DNA from: JBBQZU01 sp038207425
GTDB lineage: Bacteria > Bacteroidota > Bacteroidia > Flavobacteriales_D > Cryomorphaceae
Direction: 5' to 3'
Assembly: GCA_038207425.1 (NCBI GenBank)
Contig: JBBQZU010000019.1
Span: 1 to 64,000, forward strand
Length of the DNA stretch: 64,000 nt
The position numbers and the translations under genes were made by a program. Positions within the stretch are counted from its first letter, which is position 1, and each line of letters starts with the position of its first letter. Shown piece after piece: positions 15,513 to 24,990 of the stretch. Below the pieces are notes generated by a model. That model saw nothing but the letters and a program-made list of their open reading frames with translations. It was not told the DNA's origin and did not search any database.

Positions 15513-16394
15513 ATGAGCGTTTTAGTAAATAGCAAATCGAAGGTTATCGTACAGGGTTACACAGGTACCGAAGGCACCTTCCACGCATCGCAGATGATAG
15601 AGTATGGTACCAATGTAGTAGGAGGGGTCACACCCGGCAAAGGCGGGCAAACCCACCTTGACCGTCCGGTATTCAATACTGTAGTTGATGCAGTGAAAGC
15701 CACCGGAGCCGACGTAAGTATCATATTTGTACCACCGGCTTTTGCAGCCGATGCAATTATGGAAGCCGCCGAAGCAGGCATCAAGGTGATAGTTACTATA
15801 ACTGAAGGTATACCTGTAAGTGATATGGTGAAAGTAAAGCGCTATATAGACCAGCGCGATTGCCGCCTTATAGGTCCTAACTGCCCCGGTGTGATGACCG
15901 CCGGCGAAGCCAAAGTGGGTATTATGCCCGGATTTATTTTTACAAAAGGTACCATAGGCATCGTATCCAAATCAGGAACCCTCACCTATGAAGCTGTTGA
16001 CCAGATTACCAAAGCAGGCCTTGGCCAAACCACCGCAATAGGTATTGGCGGCGACCCCATCATTGGTACCACCACCAAGGAAGCTGTACAACTACTCATG
16101 GCCGACCCTGAAACCGAAGGCATTATTATGATTGGCGAGATAGGTGGAAACCTCGAAGCCGATGCTGCACGCTGGATTAAAGAATTTGGTACCAAGCCTG
16201 TAGTAGGCTTTATTGCCGGAGTTACTGCACCCAAGGGTCGCACCATGGGTCATGCAGGTGCTATAGTAGGTGGCCATGACGATACAGCAGAAGCCAAGAA
16301 GAAAATTCTTCGCGAATGCGGTATTCACGTGGTAGATTCACCCGCCGAAATAGGTAAGAAAATGGCTGAGGTGCTCAAGAAGGTCACCGCCTGA
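15513..16394 (+). CDS. sucD: Succinyl-CoA synthetase alpha subunit
   Basis: The 293-residue protein is the CoA-binding subunit of succinyl-CoA ligase, which makes ATP or GTP from succinyl-CoA in the TCA cycle. Family motifs are all present: QGYTGTEGTFHASQMIEYG near the N-terminus, GPNCPGV at about 122-128, SKSGTLTYEA, and the phosphorylated His247 in GHAGAIVGG. The length is normal. The beta subunit gene sucC is not in the window, so the two subunits are encoded apart, as is common in Bacteroidota. It has its own promoter and converges with the gene at 16407, with only 12 nt between the stops. Confidence 0.98.
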   Translation: MSVLVNSKSKVIVQGYTGTEGTFHASQMIEYGTNVVGGVTPGKGGQTHLDRPVFNTVVDAVKATGADVSIIFVPPAFAADAIMEAAEAGIKVIVTITEGIPVSDMVKVKRYIDQRDCRLIGPNCPGVMTAGEAKVGIMPGFIFTKGTIGIVSKSGTLTYEAVDQITKAGLGQTTAIGIGGDPIIGTTTKEAVQLLMADPETEGIIMIGEIGGNLEADAARWIKEFGTKPVVGFIAGVTAPKGRTMGHAGAIVGGHDDTAEAKKKILRECGIHVVDSPAEIGKKMAEVLKKVTA

Positions 16395-16406
16395 TAAGGA
16401 GCTTTT

Positions 16407-17201
16407 CTAATCTACAAGTACCACCTTGCCTGAGTGCAGATATTTGCCTTCAGCTCCTTCAAAACGCACTATATACTCGCCTTTGGGCAGTCCGCTTAGC
16501 GAAAATGATGATGCGTTTGCTTTTAATTGTACGGTCTTTATCAACTTGCCGCTTGAATTGTACACTTTCGCCGACACTGCCTTTAGCTTGGCGCTGAAGT
16601 TCACTTCACCCGCAGTTGGGTTAGGGAACATGGCTCCTGCTTCGGTTCTAGTATTGGCTGTTCCCAGCGTATGTATTAACGCCATCGCATCAACAGAAAT
16701 TTGGGCTGAACCTACTGCAAAATCACCCACTTGAGCGATAACTTGTATAGTGGCATGGGTGAGTACCGGCTCGTTTTGTATTAGAGGAATACTGATTTGT
16801 GTCCACTCTGAATTTGATTCTGTGCCGAACCAGTAGAACGTCTCAAAAAGAGTATTTTCGTTGTAAAAGCTTATATCTACCTGAACACTAGCATTTACCA
16901 CTGCTGTTTTCGCGTAGAAGGTAAGTACAGCGGGTATGTAGTCAATCGGAAAAGTAGTTGCCGCATAGCCGTACTCACCAATTCCGGTTGGCAAGGCCAA
17001 TACCATCATAGAATAGTTTCCTTCGTACGCATCGAGGTCTTGTATTACGGTCTGAACTTCTGCCGTGTTGTCAGAAACCCAGCCTTGGGGTAGTAGTCCA
17101 CTTTGCGGAGAACTAACCCAAACTTCAAAATTTGAAGAGGGTATTTGAGCTGCGCCATGCAGTGCCAGGCATGCGAGTAGAAGAGATAGCAAAGATTTCA
17201 T
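16407..17201 (-). CDS. Secreted T9SS sorting-domain protein, unknown function
   Basis: The 264-residue protein starts at ATG 17199-17201 with a signal peptide (SLLSLLLACLALHGAAQ). The frame is open 38 codons further upstream, but those codons encode no signal. The middle (about 20-180) is a beta-rich jelly-roll-like domain with SSNFEVWVSS, LPQGWVSDN and FYWFGTESNSEWTQISIPL. This resembles the carbohydrate-binding-like lectin folds common in T9SS proteins. The end is a type A sorting domain (MFPNPTAGEVNFSAKL, then SGLPKGEYIVRFEG). It is probably a surface or secreted binding protein transcribed alone. A near-consensus promoter box (GAAATTTG on the minus strand, 17236-17243) lies upstream. Confidence 0.82.
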   Translation of the reverse strand: MKSLLSLLLACLALHGAAQIPSSNFEVWVSSPQSGLLPQGWVSDNTAEVQTVIQDLDAYEGNYSMMVLALPTGIGEYGYAATTFPIDYIPAVLTFYAKTAVVNASVQVDISFYNENTLFETFYWFGTESNSEWTQISIPLIQNEPVLTHATIQVIAQVGDFAVGSAQISVDAMALIHTLGTANTRTEAGAMFPNPTAGEVNFSAKLKAVSAKVYNSSGKLIKTVQLKANASSFSLSGLPKGEYIVRFEGAEGKYLHSGKVVLVD

Positions 17202-17344
17202 TTTGGTTAGATTTCCGGTCGGTATCATACAGACGCCAAATTTCGCAGTTCGTTGTAGTGTCAGTATCATTGTGGCGAATTTTAACATTTTACCCTTATT
17301 CGGGCTTCTTTGCAAATTAATAAGGTGTACAATGCAGGAGTTGC

Positions 17345-17352
17345 TAAATTTG
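17345..17352 (+). promoter_or_regulatory. TAnnTTTG promoter box for fabG
   Basis: TAAATTTG is a full -7 consensus match, 18 nt before the ATG at 17371. It makes that ATG, rather than in-frame codons upstream, the start of fabG. Confidence 0.6.
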
Positions 17353-17370
17353 CGGCAGAAAGAAATCTCT

Positions 17371-18117
17371 ATGAAATTACTTCAAAACAAGGTCGCCGTC
17401 ATTACCGGTGCATCGCGTGGCATAGGTAAGGCTATTGCACAAACATTTGCCGATCACGGCGCCATAGTATGTTTTACCTATGTGAGCTCCGATGAAAAAG
17501 CCCGCGCGCTTGAAGCTGAGCTCTCGGCAAATGATGGCAAGGCTAAGGGCTTTAAGTCTAATGCAGGCGACTTCAATGCCGCCCAGCATCTTGCTGATGA
17601 TGTGGTAAAGGAATACGGCACCATTGATATACTGGTAAACAATGCCGGCATTACCCGCGATACCCTGCTTATGCGGATGACTGAAGAACAGTGGGATGAA
17701 GTGATGGATGTAAACCTGAAATCTGTTTTTAACCTTACCAAAGCAGTACTCCGCACAATGCTGAAAGCACGCAGTGGTTCTATTATTAATATGAGCTCGG
17801 TGGTAGGTGTAAAGGGCAACCCAGGCCAGGCCAACTACGCAGCGTCTAAAGCAGGTATACTTGGATTTACCAAATCAGTAGCCTTGGAGCTCGGTTCGCG
17901 AAATATACGCTGTAATGCAGTAGCACCAGGATTTATTGAAACCGAAATGACCGCTGCCCTCGATGCGGGAACCGTGCAGGGATGGCGCGATGCAATACCA
18001 TTGAAGCGGGGTGGTACTCCTGAAGATGTGGCAAACCTTTGCCTCTTCCTAGCAAGTGATATGAGCGCGTACATAACCGGACAAACCATAAATGTAGACG
18101 GGGGGATGCTCACCTGA
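17371..18117 (+). CDS. fabG: 3-oxoacyl-[acyl-carrier-protein] reductase
   Basis: The 248-residue short-chain dehydrogenase reduces 3-oxoacyl-ACP with NADPH in fatty acid elongation. It has the cofactor motif TGASRGIGKAIA (about 12-23), NNAGIT (about 89-94), the catalytic Ser in INMSSVVG, and Y156-x-x-x-K160 (NYAASKAG). The C-terminus ITGQTINVDGGM is typical of FabG, and Asn in DVNLKSVF completes the tetrad. The frame extends 56 codons upstream without family similarity. The ATG at 17371 gives the standard N-terminus and follows a TAAATTTG promoter box. The next gene starts 2 nt after the stop, so the two are co-transcribed. Confidence 0.96.
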   Translation: MKLLQNKVAVITGASRGIGKAIAQTFADHGAIVCFTYVSSDEKARALEAELSANDGKAKGFKSNAGDFNAAQHLADDVVKEYGTIDILVNNAGITRDTLLMRMTEEQWDEVMDVNLKSVFNLTKAVLRTMLKARSGSIINMSSVVGVKGNPGQANYAASKAGILGFTKSVALELGSRNIRCNAVAPGFIETEMTAALDAGTVQGWRDAIPLKRGGTPEDVANLCLFLASDMSAYITGQTINVDGGMLT

Positions 18118-18119
18118 TT

Positions 18120-20210
18120 GTGAACAATATCATTTCATCATATTCTTCCTGGGCTTACTTGCTATGCTTTGTCGCCGGAGCAGTATATGCAGCAGTGCTG
18201 TACTTCCGCGACAGGCAAACGGCAGGGCTTAGTCCTACGCTTCGCACTGCCCTTGCTACGCTTCGCTTTGCTGGTGTTGCCATCATCGTTTTTTTATTGC
18301 TTGGCCCGCTTATCCGCAACATCGATGTGCGCATTGAACAACCCATTGTGGTAATTGCTGCCGATAATTCATCATCACTTGTGCTGGGTCCTGATTCTGC
18401 ATCCGTTAAGGAATCGTATCCTGCCATGCTTCGCGAGCTTTCTGCTGCGTTGGGTGATCAGTATCAGGTGGTGCAATACACTTTTGGCGAAGACACAAAA
18501 GAAGGCGATAACCTGGACTTTAAAGATCCGATTACAGATATGTCGAACCTGCTGCAATCTGTTAAAAACCGGTATGCCAACCGCAATATTGGAGCGCTGG
18601 TTTTGGCAACCGACGGGCTGTACAACCGTGGCTCAAATCCGCGCTACAGCACAGGTGGGTTGAGCATACCTATTTATTCAATAGCCCTTGGCGATACTTC
18701 CGTGAAAAGAGATGCCCGTATAAGTGAAGTGGCTATAAACCGAATCGCATTTCTGGGGAATAAATTTCCAATAGAAGCAGTGATCAATGCCGATAAACTC
18801 AATGGCCGCGATTTGAAGTTCACCATTTCCCGACAGGGTAAAGAACTTTACAACGAAACCTTGAAGGTGGGCTCTGAGAATTTTACCAAAACCATAAGGG
18901 CCGTACTCGATGCTGATAAGCCCGGCACTCACCAATATATACTCCGCATAGCACCTATAGATGGCGAGGTAACTTTTGCAAATAATACGAGATCGGTTTT
19001 TATAGAAGTGATAGACAGCAGGCAAAAGGTATTGTTGCTGGCAAACTCCCCGCATCCTGATTTATTCGCATTAAGACAGGCCATTTCAGGAAACGAAAAC
19101 TATAAAGTCGAAACAAAATTGCTCGATGATTTTGACGGCGATTTTGAACCCTATAATCTGGTAGTACTTCACCAAATACCTGATCTGAACGGGCGCAGTG
19201 AGAGTATAAGAACCAAGCTGCTGCAAAGCGATATACCTATACTTGCCATCATAGGCAGTCAAACTGACCTGCCAATGCTACCCCGCACCGGGCTGGGCAT
19301 AGACCTCTCAGGTTTTAGAAATTCATATAACGATGTAGGCGCCAGCATTAACCAGTCATTCTCATCATTCAAGATTGATGATGAACTCAGCAATTTACTT
19401 AAGGATGCACCACCCATTCGCATACCATTTGGCTCCTGGCGCATTGCAAATTCGTCTGAAGTGGTGTTGAATCAAAAAATAGGTAACATTTCAACAAGCG
19501 ATCCTTTGCTTGTAATAAACCAGGTGGGCGATCGAAAAACTGCAGCTTTTATCGGCGAAGGAATATGGCGTTGGCGAATCTATGATTTTGCCACAGCCAA
19601 GAGCCACGAACGATTTGATAAGTTTATAGGCAACCTGGTGCAGTTTCTTGCGCTGAAAGCCGATAAGCGAAAGTTCAGACTTCAATACGACAATAGTTTT
19701 ATGGAAAATGACCGTATTGTAATATCGGCCGAATTGTATAATGATGCCTATGAACCGATAAACGATCCAGAAGTGCAAATTGACGTTACAGATGACGAAG
19801 GAAATAACTATCCTTTCACCTTTTCGCGCACAGCACAGGCGTACCGACTGGATGCCGGATATTTCCCCGTTGGCAACTATACCTTCGTGGCTTCGGCTAA
19901 GCGTGGAAGCGAAATACTCGAAGAGCGCGGCAACTTTATTGTAAAGCCATTTGCGCTCGAAGCTGCCTCGCTCACTGCCGACCATCGCCTGCTGTATAAC
20001 CTTGCCAACTCAAGCGGTGGTATTATGACGTATCCCAATGATGCCGTTGCTGATCTGAGCAATGCGCTCCTTACCGACAAACCACTGAAGCCAACAAGCT
20101 ATACCACTGAAATACTCAGTCCGGTGCTCAATTTCAAGTGGATTTTTGCTCTTCTTCTCGCTCTTGTGAGCATAGAGTGGTTTGCCCGAAAACGGTCGGG
20201 GATTTACTAA
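18120..20210 (+). CDS. Membrane protein with VWA-like domain, unknown function
   Basis: The 696-residue protein starts at GTG 18120, 2 nt after fabG. Two N-terminal membrane segments lie at about residues 11-30 and 46-68, and one C-terminal segment lies at about 670-690 (WIFALLLALVSIEWF) with a basic end. A von Willebrand A-like domain follows the second TM. It has a MIDAS-type D-x-S-x-S (VIAADNSSSL) and a later LVLATDGLYN. The remainder resembles BatA/BatB-like and glutamine amidotransferase-like membrane proteins (a VVLHQIP segment near 340), with a beta-sandwich near 540-620. The bulk is probably periplasmic and involved in binding or envelope stress. The exact role and any link with fabG are unknown. 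Confidence 0.8.
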   Translation: MNNIISSYSSWAYLLCFVAGAVYAAVLYFRDRQTAGLSPTLRTALATLRFAGVAIIVFLLLGPLIRNIDVRIEQPIVVIAADNSSSLVLGPDSASVKESYPAMLRELSAALGDQYQVVQYTFGEDTKEGDNLDFKDPITDMSNLLQSVKNRYANRNIGALVLATDGLYNRGSNPRYSTGGLSIPIYSIALGDTSVKRDARISEVAINRIAFLGNKFPIEAVINADKLNGRDLKFTISRQGKELYNETLKVGSENFTKTIRAVLDADKPGTHQYILRIAPIDGEVTFANNTRSVFIEVIDSRQKVLLLANSPHPDLFALRQAISGNENYKVETKLLDDFDGDFEPYNLVVLHQIPDLNGRSESIRTKLLQSDIPILAIIGSQTDLPMLPRTGLGIDLSGFRNSYNDVGASINQSFSSFKIDDELSNLLKDAPPIRIPFGSWRIANSSEVVLNQKIGNISTSDPLLVINQVGDRKTAAFIGEGIWRWRIYDFATAKSHERFDKFIGNLVQFLALKADKRKFRLQYDNSFMENDRIVISAELYNDAYEPINDPEVQIDVTDDEGNNYPFTFSRTAQAYRLDAGYFPVGNYTFVASAKRGSEILEERGNFIVKPFALEAASLTADHRLLYNLANSSGGIMTYPNDAVADLSNALLTDKPLKPTSYTTEILSPVLNFKWIFALLLALVSIEWFARKRSGIY

Positions 20211-20211
20211 T

Positions 20212-20241
20212 AAAAAAACCCACGTTGTGTGCGTGGGTTTT
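20212..20241. terminator. Bidirectional terminator
   Basis: A 9 bp stem (aaacccacg / cgtgggttt) has A- and T-runs on its two sides. It lies between the convergent VWA-like gene (+) and the protease gene (-). Confidence 0.88.
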
Positions 20242-20266
20242 GATATTTCAAAGGAATGGGCTGAGT

Positions 20267-22531
20267 TTACCGTTGTACCACAAGTTTCTGTACCACTTTC
20301 AAATCGGCGGTGGTTATTTGCACCAAATACACACCGGCTGTAAGGCTTGATATTGGAAGCGCTACCAATCCTGCGGTGTTTTTATTCGCGTTACCTGCCC
20401 AGATTGCGCGGCCGGTAGTGTCAATAATTCTAATTTCAATATTGTCTGTTGCAATGGTACCGAAATCGATAAATGCTTCACTACCTGCGGGATTAGGGTA
20501 GAGTTTTACTGCGTTTTTAAATCGGTCGGTTACGCTTAGTGGAGTCGTACATATTTGTGTTGTTTCAATAAAATTGAATTCTCCACCTGATGCAAGTACA
20601 GCACCATTGGCATCTGTAACGCTGTATGAACCTGGTCCAAACACACAACACATTCCATCGCCCCATGAATCGAGCATATTGAAATTGTAGCAGGTGCCGG
20701 CTGCGAGGCAAAACGTCTCGCTGAAGGTTTGCGTTCCACTTGTATAAGGGCCACCGCTGTATAATACGGTTTCGTTTAGACTGCTTATGTTCCAACCAGA
20801 CTCAGCCGGGTAATTGTCAAAATTGAGCGTTACTGTAACGTAAGCTGGATTTGCAAAAGCTTGAAAAGTCTTCGTCGTGGTATTTCCAATTGTGTTCTGA
20901 TCGGTACCGCCGTTAACGCTTACTATATTTACTGTCAAATTATTGCTACCGTCGGTGGGTGCGATCTGACCTAAGCTTACCGTTACCGTGCTTGACGGAG
21001 CAAGATTTCCATTCCAGTTTATCTGTGTGGCAGGCGATCCATTGAGTGAGTGGTTTATAGAAAATGAAGTTACAGCCGCAGTGCCGCTATTAAGTACGGT
21101 AACTTCAGAATTTACGGGGTTTGTATTGCACAATATATTTGGCAAGTTGCCTATAGCTCCTAAGCTTATATCGTTCGGCACATTATTGACGCTGCAAGAA
21201 TTGTTCATGATCAGGATTCCGCTATTGATTGGGTCGAGCCAGTCGCGCAGCCTTGTTGCCTGGCTATTGCCCCAGTTCCAGGCTACTCCAAACCGTCCGT
21301 AAAAATCGAATTGACCGTTGTTCACTGTTCCGTTACAAGCAGCCTGCCCTCCTGAAAGCATACCTATTACCCTTCCGCTTTGATTGAATAGCGGTGAGCC
21401 GCTTGAGCCTCCTTCAGTTACACCAAGTTCCCATTGATTAATGTACCATGTTTGATTTACAAAAGTGCCCAATACTTCGTGAAAGGGCGCATTGTTCTCG
21501 AAGCAAATTTTCTTCACATCACCGCTGGGGTGGTGTATTCCATAAGCTGAAAGTACTGTGGAAGTAAGGTCGGTGGCATCCCACCCGTTATAGCATACAT
21601 TGAAGTTTGCAGGTGGCGGGGTGGTGAGTTGTAGAAGTGCAAAGTCGCTTTCTGCACTGCTTGCCAAAAGGGTGGAACCGGATAGACTTTGATTGGTAGG
21701 TCCGGTAATGCCAGCGCAGCCGGGCGACTCATGATTGAAATAAAATATCCAGTTGTTCACATTTCCGCCTATGCAATGATTTGCCGTAAGGAAGTAAGGA
21801 ATTCCGTTCTGGGCAGTGTTGTTCACCATAGAACCTGTGCAAACCGCGTTGCTACCTACCACAATAAGCGCCACAGAGCGAATTTGTAGATCGTAGGGTT
21901 GCCCTACAGGGCAGCGAACGTTGATATTACATGCTCCTGAATTTCCAAATGGGCCTGCCTTTGCTTCATTTACGATATGCGTTATTTCGCGGTAACCGTG
22001 GGTAATGTTGTTGATTTTTAAATAACCCTGACCTGCCACATCCGAAGGCTCCTGGTATTCAATTACCATTTTATCACCGGCAATTAAGCCCACACCGAGT
22101 GTGCCTTCAGGACTCATATTGTCGCTGGTATAGCTTCCGTTTACCTGCTTCATGTCAGGGGTGTATACAAATACTTTTCCGCCTTCCGGCAAATTGTACT
22201 CTCCAAACTCGAAGTTAAGGCTTACGGCTCCTGCTGATTCTATTCCAAGTCTCCATACCCTATCGCCATTCGTTTGGGTAATCCACTCACCGCTACTGAA
22301 TATATCCAATTCTACTGGAATATTGGCTCCGAAGCGGTAGGGGATGTCCTTGTACTGATCGTTGATGGCATCTTCGCGCTGATAAACGGATATGTCCTGA
22401 ACGGGCATCTGCGAATATTCCGGTTCGCTGTTCGTTTTGGTCTTCCACTCAAATGGTTCGCCACCGTGGTTTATCTGCGCTGTCAGTGATGTGGCAATGA
22501 TGAATGCTGCAAGTACAAAAATGTGTTTCAT
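20267..22531 (-). CDS. Lysyl-endopeptidase-like secreted serine protease with T9SS sorting domain
   Basis: The 754-residue protein has a signal peptide (VLAAFIIATSLTAQ) and a propeptide-like region to about 190. A trypsin-fold domain at about 195-430 resembles Achromobacter protease I-type lysyl endopeptidases. The catalytic triad is visible: His in FLTANHCIGG (about 252), Asp in AESDFALLQL (about 295) and Ser in EGGSSGSPLF (about 377). The pattern of paired Cys and the NINVRCP start of the mature part also fit. Beta-sandwich segments follow, then a type A T9SS sorting domain (VKLYPNPAGSEAFIDFG to QKLVVQR). It probably digests protein outside the cell. It follows a lipoprotein gene by 4 nt. 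Confidence 0.9.
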   Translation of the reverse strand: MKHIFVLAAFIIATSLTAQINHGGEPFEWKTKTNSEPEYSQMPVQDISVYQREDAINDQYKDIPYRFGANIPVELDIFSSGEWITQTNGDRVWRLGIESAGAVSLNFEFGEYNLPEGGKVFVYTPDMKQVNGSYTSDNMSPEGTLGVGLIAGDKMVIEYQEPSDVAGQGYLKINNITHGYREITHIVNEAKAGPFGNSGACNINVRCPVGQPYDLQIRSVALIVVGSNAVCTGSMVNNTAQNGIPYFLTANHCIGGNVNNWIFYFNHESPGCAGITGPTNQSLSGSTLLASSAESDFALLQLTTPPPANFNVCYNGWDATDLTSTVLSAYGIHHPSGDVKKICFENNAPFHEVLGTFVNQTWYINQWELGVTEGGSSGSPLFNQSGRVIGMLSGGQAACNGTVNNGQFDFYGRFGVAWNWGNSQATRLRDWLDPINSGILIMNNSCSVNNVPNDISLGAIGNLPNILCNTNPVNSEVTVLNSGTAAVTSFSINHSLNGSPATQINWNGNLAPSSTVTVSLGQIAPTDGSNNLTVNIVSVNGGTDQNTIGNTTTKTFQAFANPAYVTVTLNFDNYPAESGWNISSLNETVLYSGGPYTSGTQTFSETFCLAAGTCYNFNMLDSWGDGMCCVFGPGSYSVTDANGAVLASGGEFNFIETTQICTTPLSVTDRFKNAVKLYPNPAGSEAFIDFGTIATDNIEIRIIDTTGRAIWAGNANKNTAGLVALPISSLTAGVYLVQITTADLKVVQKLVVQR

Positions 22532-22535
22532 GCTT

Positions 22536-22976
22536 TTAATAACTGTATTCGACTATTTTGTTCGAATTGGTTAGTACGAGGTTTATTCTATTGGTGCCAT
22601 TGTATCTAAGTGGCCTTAGGCTAAAGTAGCGTTTTTCATCGATCATGGCGCGGCATCCGTCGCCTTTGTCATTGTGCTTCAGGGTTATTTCTACTTCTGG
22701 CGGGTAGGTGGCCGTGTATTTACCCCGCGATACAAGTGTAAATTCATGCTCTTCGCACCCGCCGGAGTATGATACACTTATCACAAGATAATCCCCCAAT
22801 TGCTCAGCGTTTGAAATTCGCATTGAAGTAGGTTTAGCTTTCATTTCTGCTTTGGCATCTACCACTACTTCAGGTGCATCAGGTGGAATGGAGAGCATGG
22901 CTTTATGTTGCGGATTGCCGCAGGAAGCAAGCATCAAAATGATCATAGTATACAAGGTGAATCCTTGCGTTTTCAT
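22536..22976 (-). CDS. Small lipoprotein upstream of the secreted protease
   Basis: The 146-residue protein has a lipoprotein signal (YTMIILMLASC, lipobox LASC, Cys near residue 19). The mature domain of about 125 residues has two Cys (SGGCEEHEF and GDGCRAMID) that could form a disulfide, alternating beta strands, and a C-terminal R-Y-N-G-T-N-R-I-N-L-V-L segment. I did not recognise the family. The stop is 4 nt before the protease start, so the two form one transcript and the lipoprotein may help protease function or be an inhibitor. That link is inferred only from position. The start ATG lies 4 nt after a TACTTTTG box. Confidence 0.8.
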   Translation of the reverse strand: MKTQGFTLYTMIILMLASCGNPQHKAMLSIPPDAPEVVVDAKAEMKAKPTSMRISNAEQLGDYLVISVSYSGGCEEHEFTLVSRGKYTATYPPEVEITLKHNDKGDGCRAMIDEKRYFSLRPLRYNGTNRINLVLTNSNKIVEYSY

Positions 22977-22980
22977 GAGC

Positions 22981-23008
22981 CAAAAGTATGAACTTAACCC
23001 GCAACCAA
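22981..23008 (-). promoter_or_regulatory. Promoter for the lipoprotein-protease unit
   Basis: On the minus strand TTG (23006-23008), 17 nt, then TACTTTTG (22981-22988), a good Bacteroidota promoter. The ATG follows after 4 nt, so the transcript should be nearly leaderless. Confidence 0.65.
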
Positions 23009-23051
23009 TGTAGAAACTTCATTGGTTAGGTTGGATTCTTATTGTAGGGCG

Positions 23052-23076
23052 AAAAAAAAGCCCCGGTTGGGGCTTT
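23052..23076 (-). terminator. Rho-independent terminator after dnaA
   Basis: An 8 bp stem (aaagcccc / ggggcttt) with a GGTT loop is followed on the minus strand by eight U. It lies 10 nt after the dnaA stop. Confidence 0.9.
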
Positions 23077-23085
23077 AATAATCAA

Positions 23086-24513
23086 TTATTGAATACTCAG
23101 CTTTTTATCGAGGTCGTCGAGGTATTTTCTGAATTGTTTATCGGTTTCCTGCAGGTTGTTTACCGTGCGGCATGCATGCAACACAGTGGCGTGGTCTTTA
23201 CCGCCGCAATGCATACCAATATTGGCAAGGCTGCTTTTTGTCATTTTCTTGGCAAAGTACATGGCAATCTGCCTGGCTTGCACCACTTCGCGCTTGCGGG
23301 TTTTTGACTTTAGCAACTCAATGGGCAGGTCAAAGTAATCGCATACTACCTTTTGGATGTAATCAATAGATACTTCGCGCGCTGTATTTTTCACGAATTT
23401 GTCGATCATCTGCTTTGCAAGATCAAGCGTAACCGCCTTTTTGTTGAGCGATGAGTGAGCGATGAGCGATATAAGAGCACCCTCGAGCTCGCGAATATTA
23501 CTGGTTACGCTGTAAGCCAGGTATTCCACTACTTCTTTGGGTAGTTCGATGCCATCGGCATACATTTTCTTTTCGAGTATGGCTATCCTGGTTTCGAGAT
23601 TTGGCGTTTGCAAATCGGCCGAAAGACCCCATTTGAATCTGGAGAGCAGTCGTTGCTCCACGCCTTGCATTTCTACGGGTGCTTTGTCGCTTGTGAGTAC
23701 GATCTGTTTACCTGTTTGGTGCAGATGATTGAAGATGTGGAAGAACATGTCCTGAGTCTTTTCCTTCCCGGCTAAAAATTGCACATCATCAATGATCAGC
23801 ACGTCGATCATTTGGTAAAAATGGCTGAAATCGTTTACGTTGTTATTCTTAACGGCATCTATAAACTGATGTATGAACTTCTCAGATTCTACATACAGCA
23901 CCGTTTTGTTGGGGAATCTGTTTTTAATTTCTATACCGATTGCCTGCGCGAGGTGTGTTTTACCTAAACCTACTCCACCATATATGAGAAGTGGGTTAAA
24001 GGCCGTGCCGCCCGGATTTTTGGCTACTGCAAATCCAGCAGATCTTGCAAGCCTGTTGCAATCGCCCTCTACGAGATTGTCAAAAGAGTAATTGGGCTTA
24101 AGGTTTGAATTCACATTGATCTTTTGCAGACCGGGAATAATGAATGGATTTTTGATTTGCTTCATGCCCAGGTCTATCGGTGCTAAAACTGGTGGGTTCT
24201 TCACAGCGCGCTTGTCTGAGGTAGGTATCTTTACAGTGTATGGTGTAGAGCCGTTAAAGCTGTTTTCCATAATAATACTGTATTCCAACCTACCTTCTTC
24301 GCCAAGTTCTTTTCGTATTACTTTTCGAAGTAAGGTGATGTAGTGCTCTTCTAGCCACTCGTAAAAAAATTGTGATGGTACTTGAATTGTAAGCACTTCA
24401 TTGTCAAACTTTACCGGCTTTATGGGCTCAAACCAGGTTTTGAATCCTTGAAGGCTTACATTGTCTTTTATTAGGGAAAGACAGTTATCCCACACTTCTT
24501 CATGCTTGGTCAT
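23086..24513 (-). CDS. dnaA: Chromosomal replication initiator DnaA
   Basis: The 475-residue AAA+ protein opens the replication origin by binding DnaA boxes. Domain I is at the N-terminus (EEVWDNCLSLIKDNVSLQGF), followed by a linker. The AAA+ core has Walker A GGVGLGKTHLAQA (about 178-190), Walker B LIIDDVQFL and the arginine-finger region QRLLSRFKWG. Domain IV ends with the DNA-binding signature GMHCGGKDHATVLHACRTV (about 436-454). Length and start are normal. It is monocistronic with a strong terminator. No dnaN or recF neighbour is present, so the classic dnaA-dnaN order is broken here, as in many Bacteroidota. Confidence 0.98.
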   Translation of the reverse strand: MTKHEEVWDNCLSLIKDNVSLQGFKTWFEPIKPVKFDNEVLTIQVPSQFFYEWLEEHYITLLRKVIRKELGEEGRLEYSIIMENSFNGSTPYTVKIPTSDKRAVKNPPVLAPIDLGMKQIKNPFIIPGLQKINVNSNLKPNYSFDNLVEGDCNRLARSAGFAVAKNPGGTAFNPLLIYGGVGLGKTHLAQAIGIEIKNRFPNKTVLYVESEKFIHQFIDAVKNNNVNDFSHFYQMIDVLIIDDVQFLAGKEKTQDMFFHIFNHLHQTGKQIVLTSDKAPVEMQGVEQRLLSRFKWGLSADLQTPNLETRIAILEKKMYADGIELPKEVVEYLAYSVTSNIRELEGALISLIAHSSLNKKAVTLDLAKQMIDKFVKNTAREVSIDYIQKVVCDYFDLPIELLKSKTRKREVVQARQIAMYFAKKMTKSSLANIGMHCGGKDHATVLHACRTVNNLQETDKQFRKYLDDLDKKLSIQ

Positions 24514-24978
24514 AGGTTAATAATAATTTACTTGTTTATAACTTGATGTTGAGAGTGGCAAGTTACCCATGTATCACTGCCGTGACGGTCCGACAAATAT
24601 TAGAACTAAAAAGAGAAAAAAAAAACCGAAACCCCATTGCCAGATAAGAAAGTTTTACAGGGTTAAAATATTTTTGAAACCGTTGTTATTGCTGCATTCT
24701 GGCACAGTTTTGGTCATCCTGACACTTTCCGAAACAGGTACTTGCTCAATGCTTTTTTTTTAACTCGCTATTCTCCAAAACTATCCCTTCGTACATCTCT
24801 ACCTTTGCTTTTCAATCCTTGTTTCAATAGGCCTAATTTTGCGCCAGTTAAGATTGGGTTCATTCCGGCTTAATTTCCACTTAACATACCTACGGATATC
24901 ACAACGCAAGTATAAAGACATTTCGAGGTTATAAAAGGCTTGTTCTTTTATTATGCAAAATGAGTTGGAGCATCAACT
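24514..24978. other. Gene-free stretch upstream of dnaA
   Basis: This 465 nt stretch lies between divergent dnaA and the thioesterase gene. It is AT-rich with a poly-A run (24612-24624) and a poly-T run near 24754-24762. I searched by eye for TTATNCACA-type DnaA boxes on both strands and found none, so there is no visible oriC. No RNA gene or hairpin with a T-run stands out. Confidence 0.5.
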
Positions 24979-24986
24979 TATATTTG
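24979..24986 (+). promoter_or_regulatory. TAnnTTTG promoter box for the thioesterase gene
   Basis: TATATTTG lies only 4 nt before the ATG at 24991. Transcription is expected to begin at or next to the start codon. Confidence 0.6.
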
Positions 24987-24990
24987 GGCT

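Noticed and set aside
24514..24978. Replication origin next to dnaA
   Set aside because: No DnaA-box-like TTATNCACA sites were found in the gap by eye, and oriC is often elsewhere in Bacteroidota.
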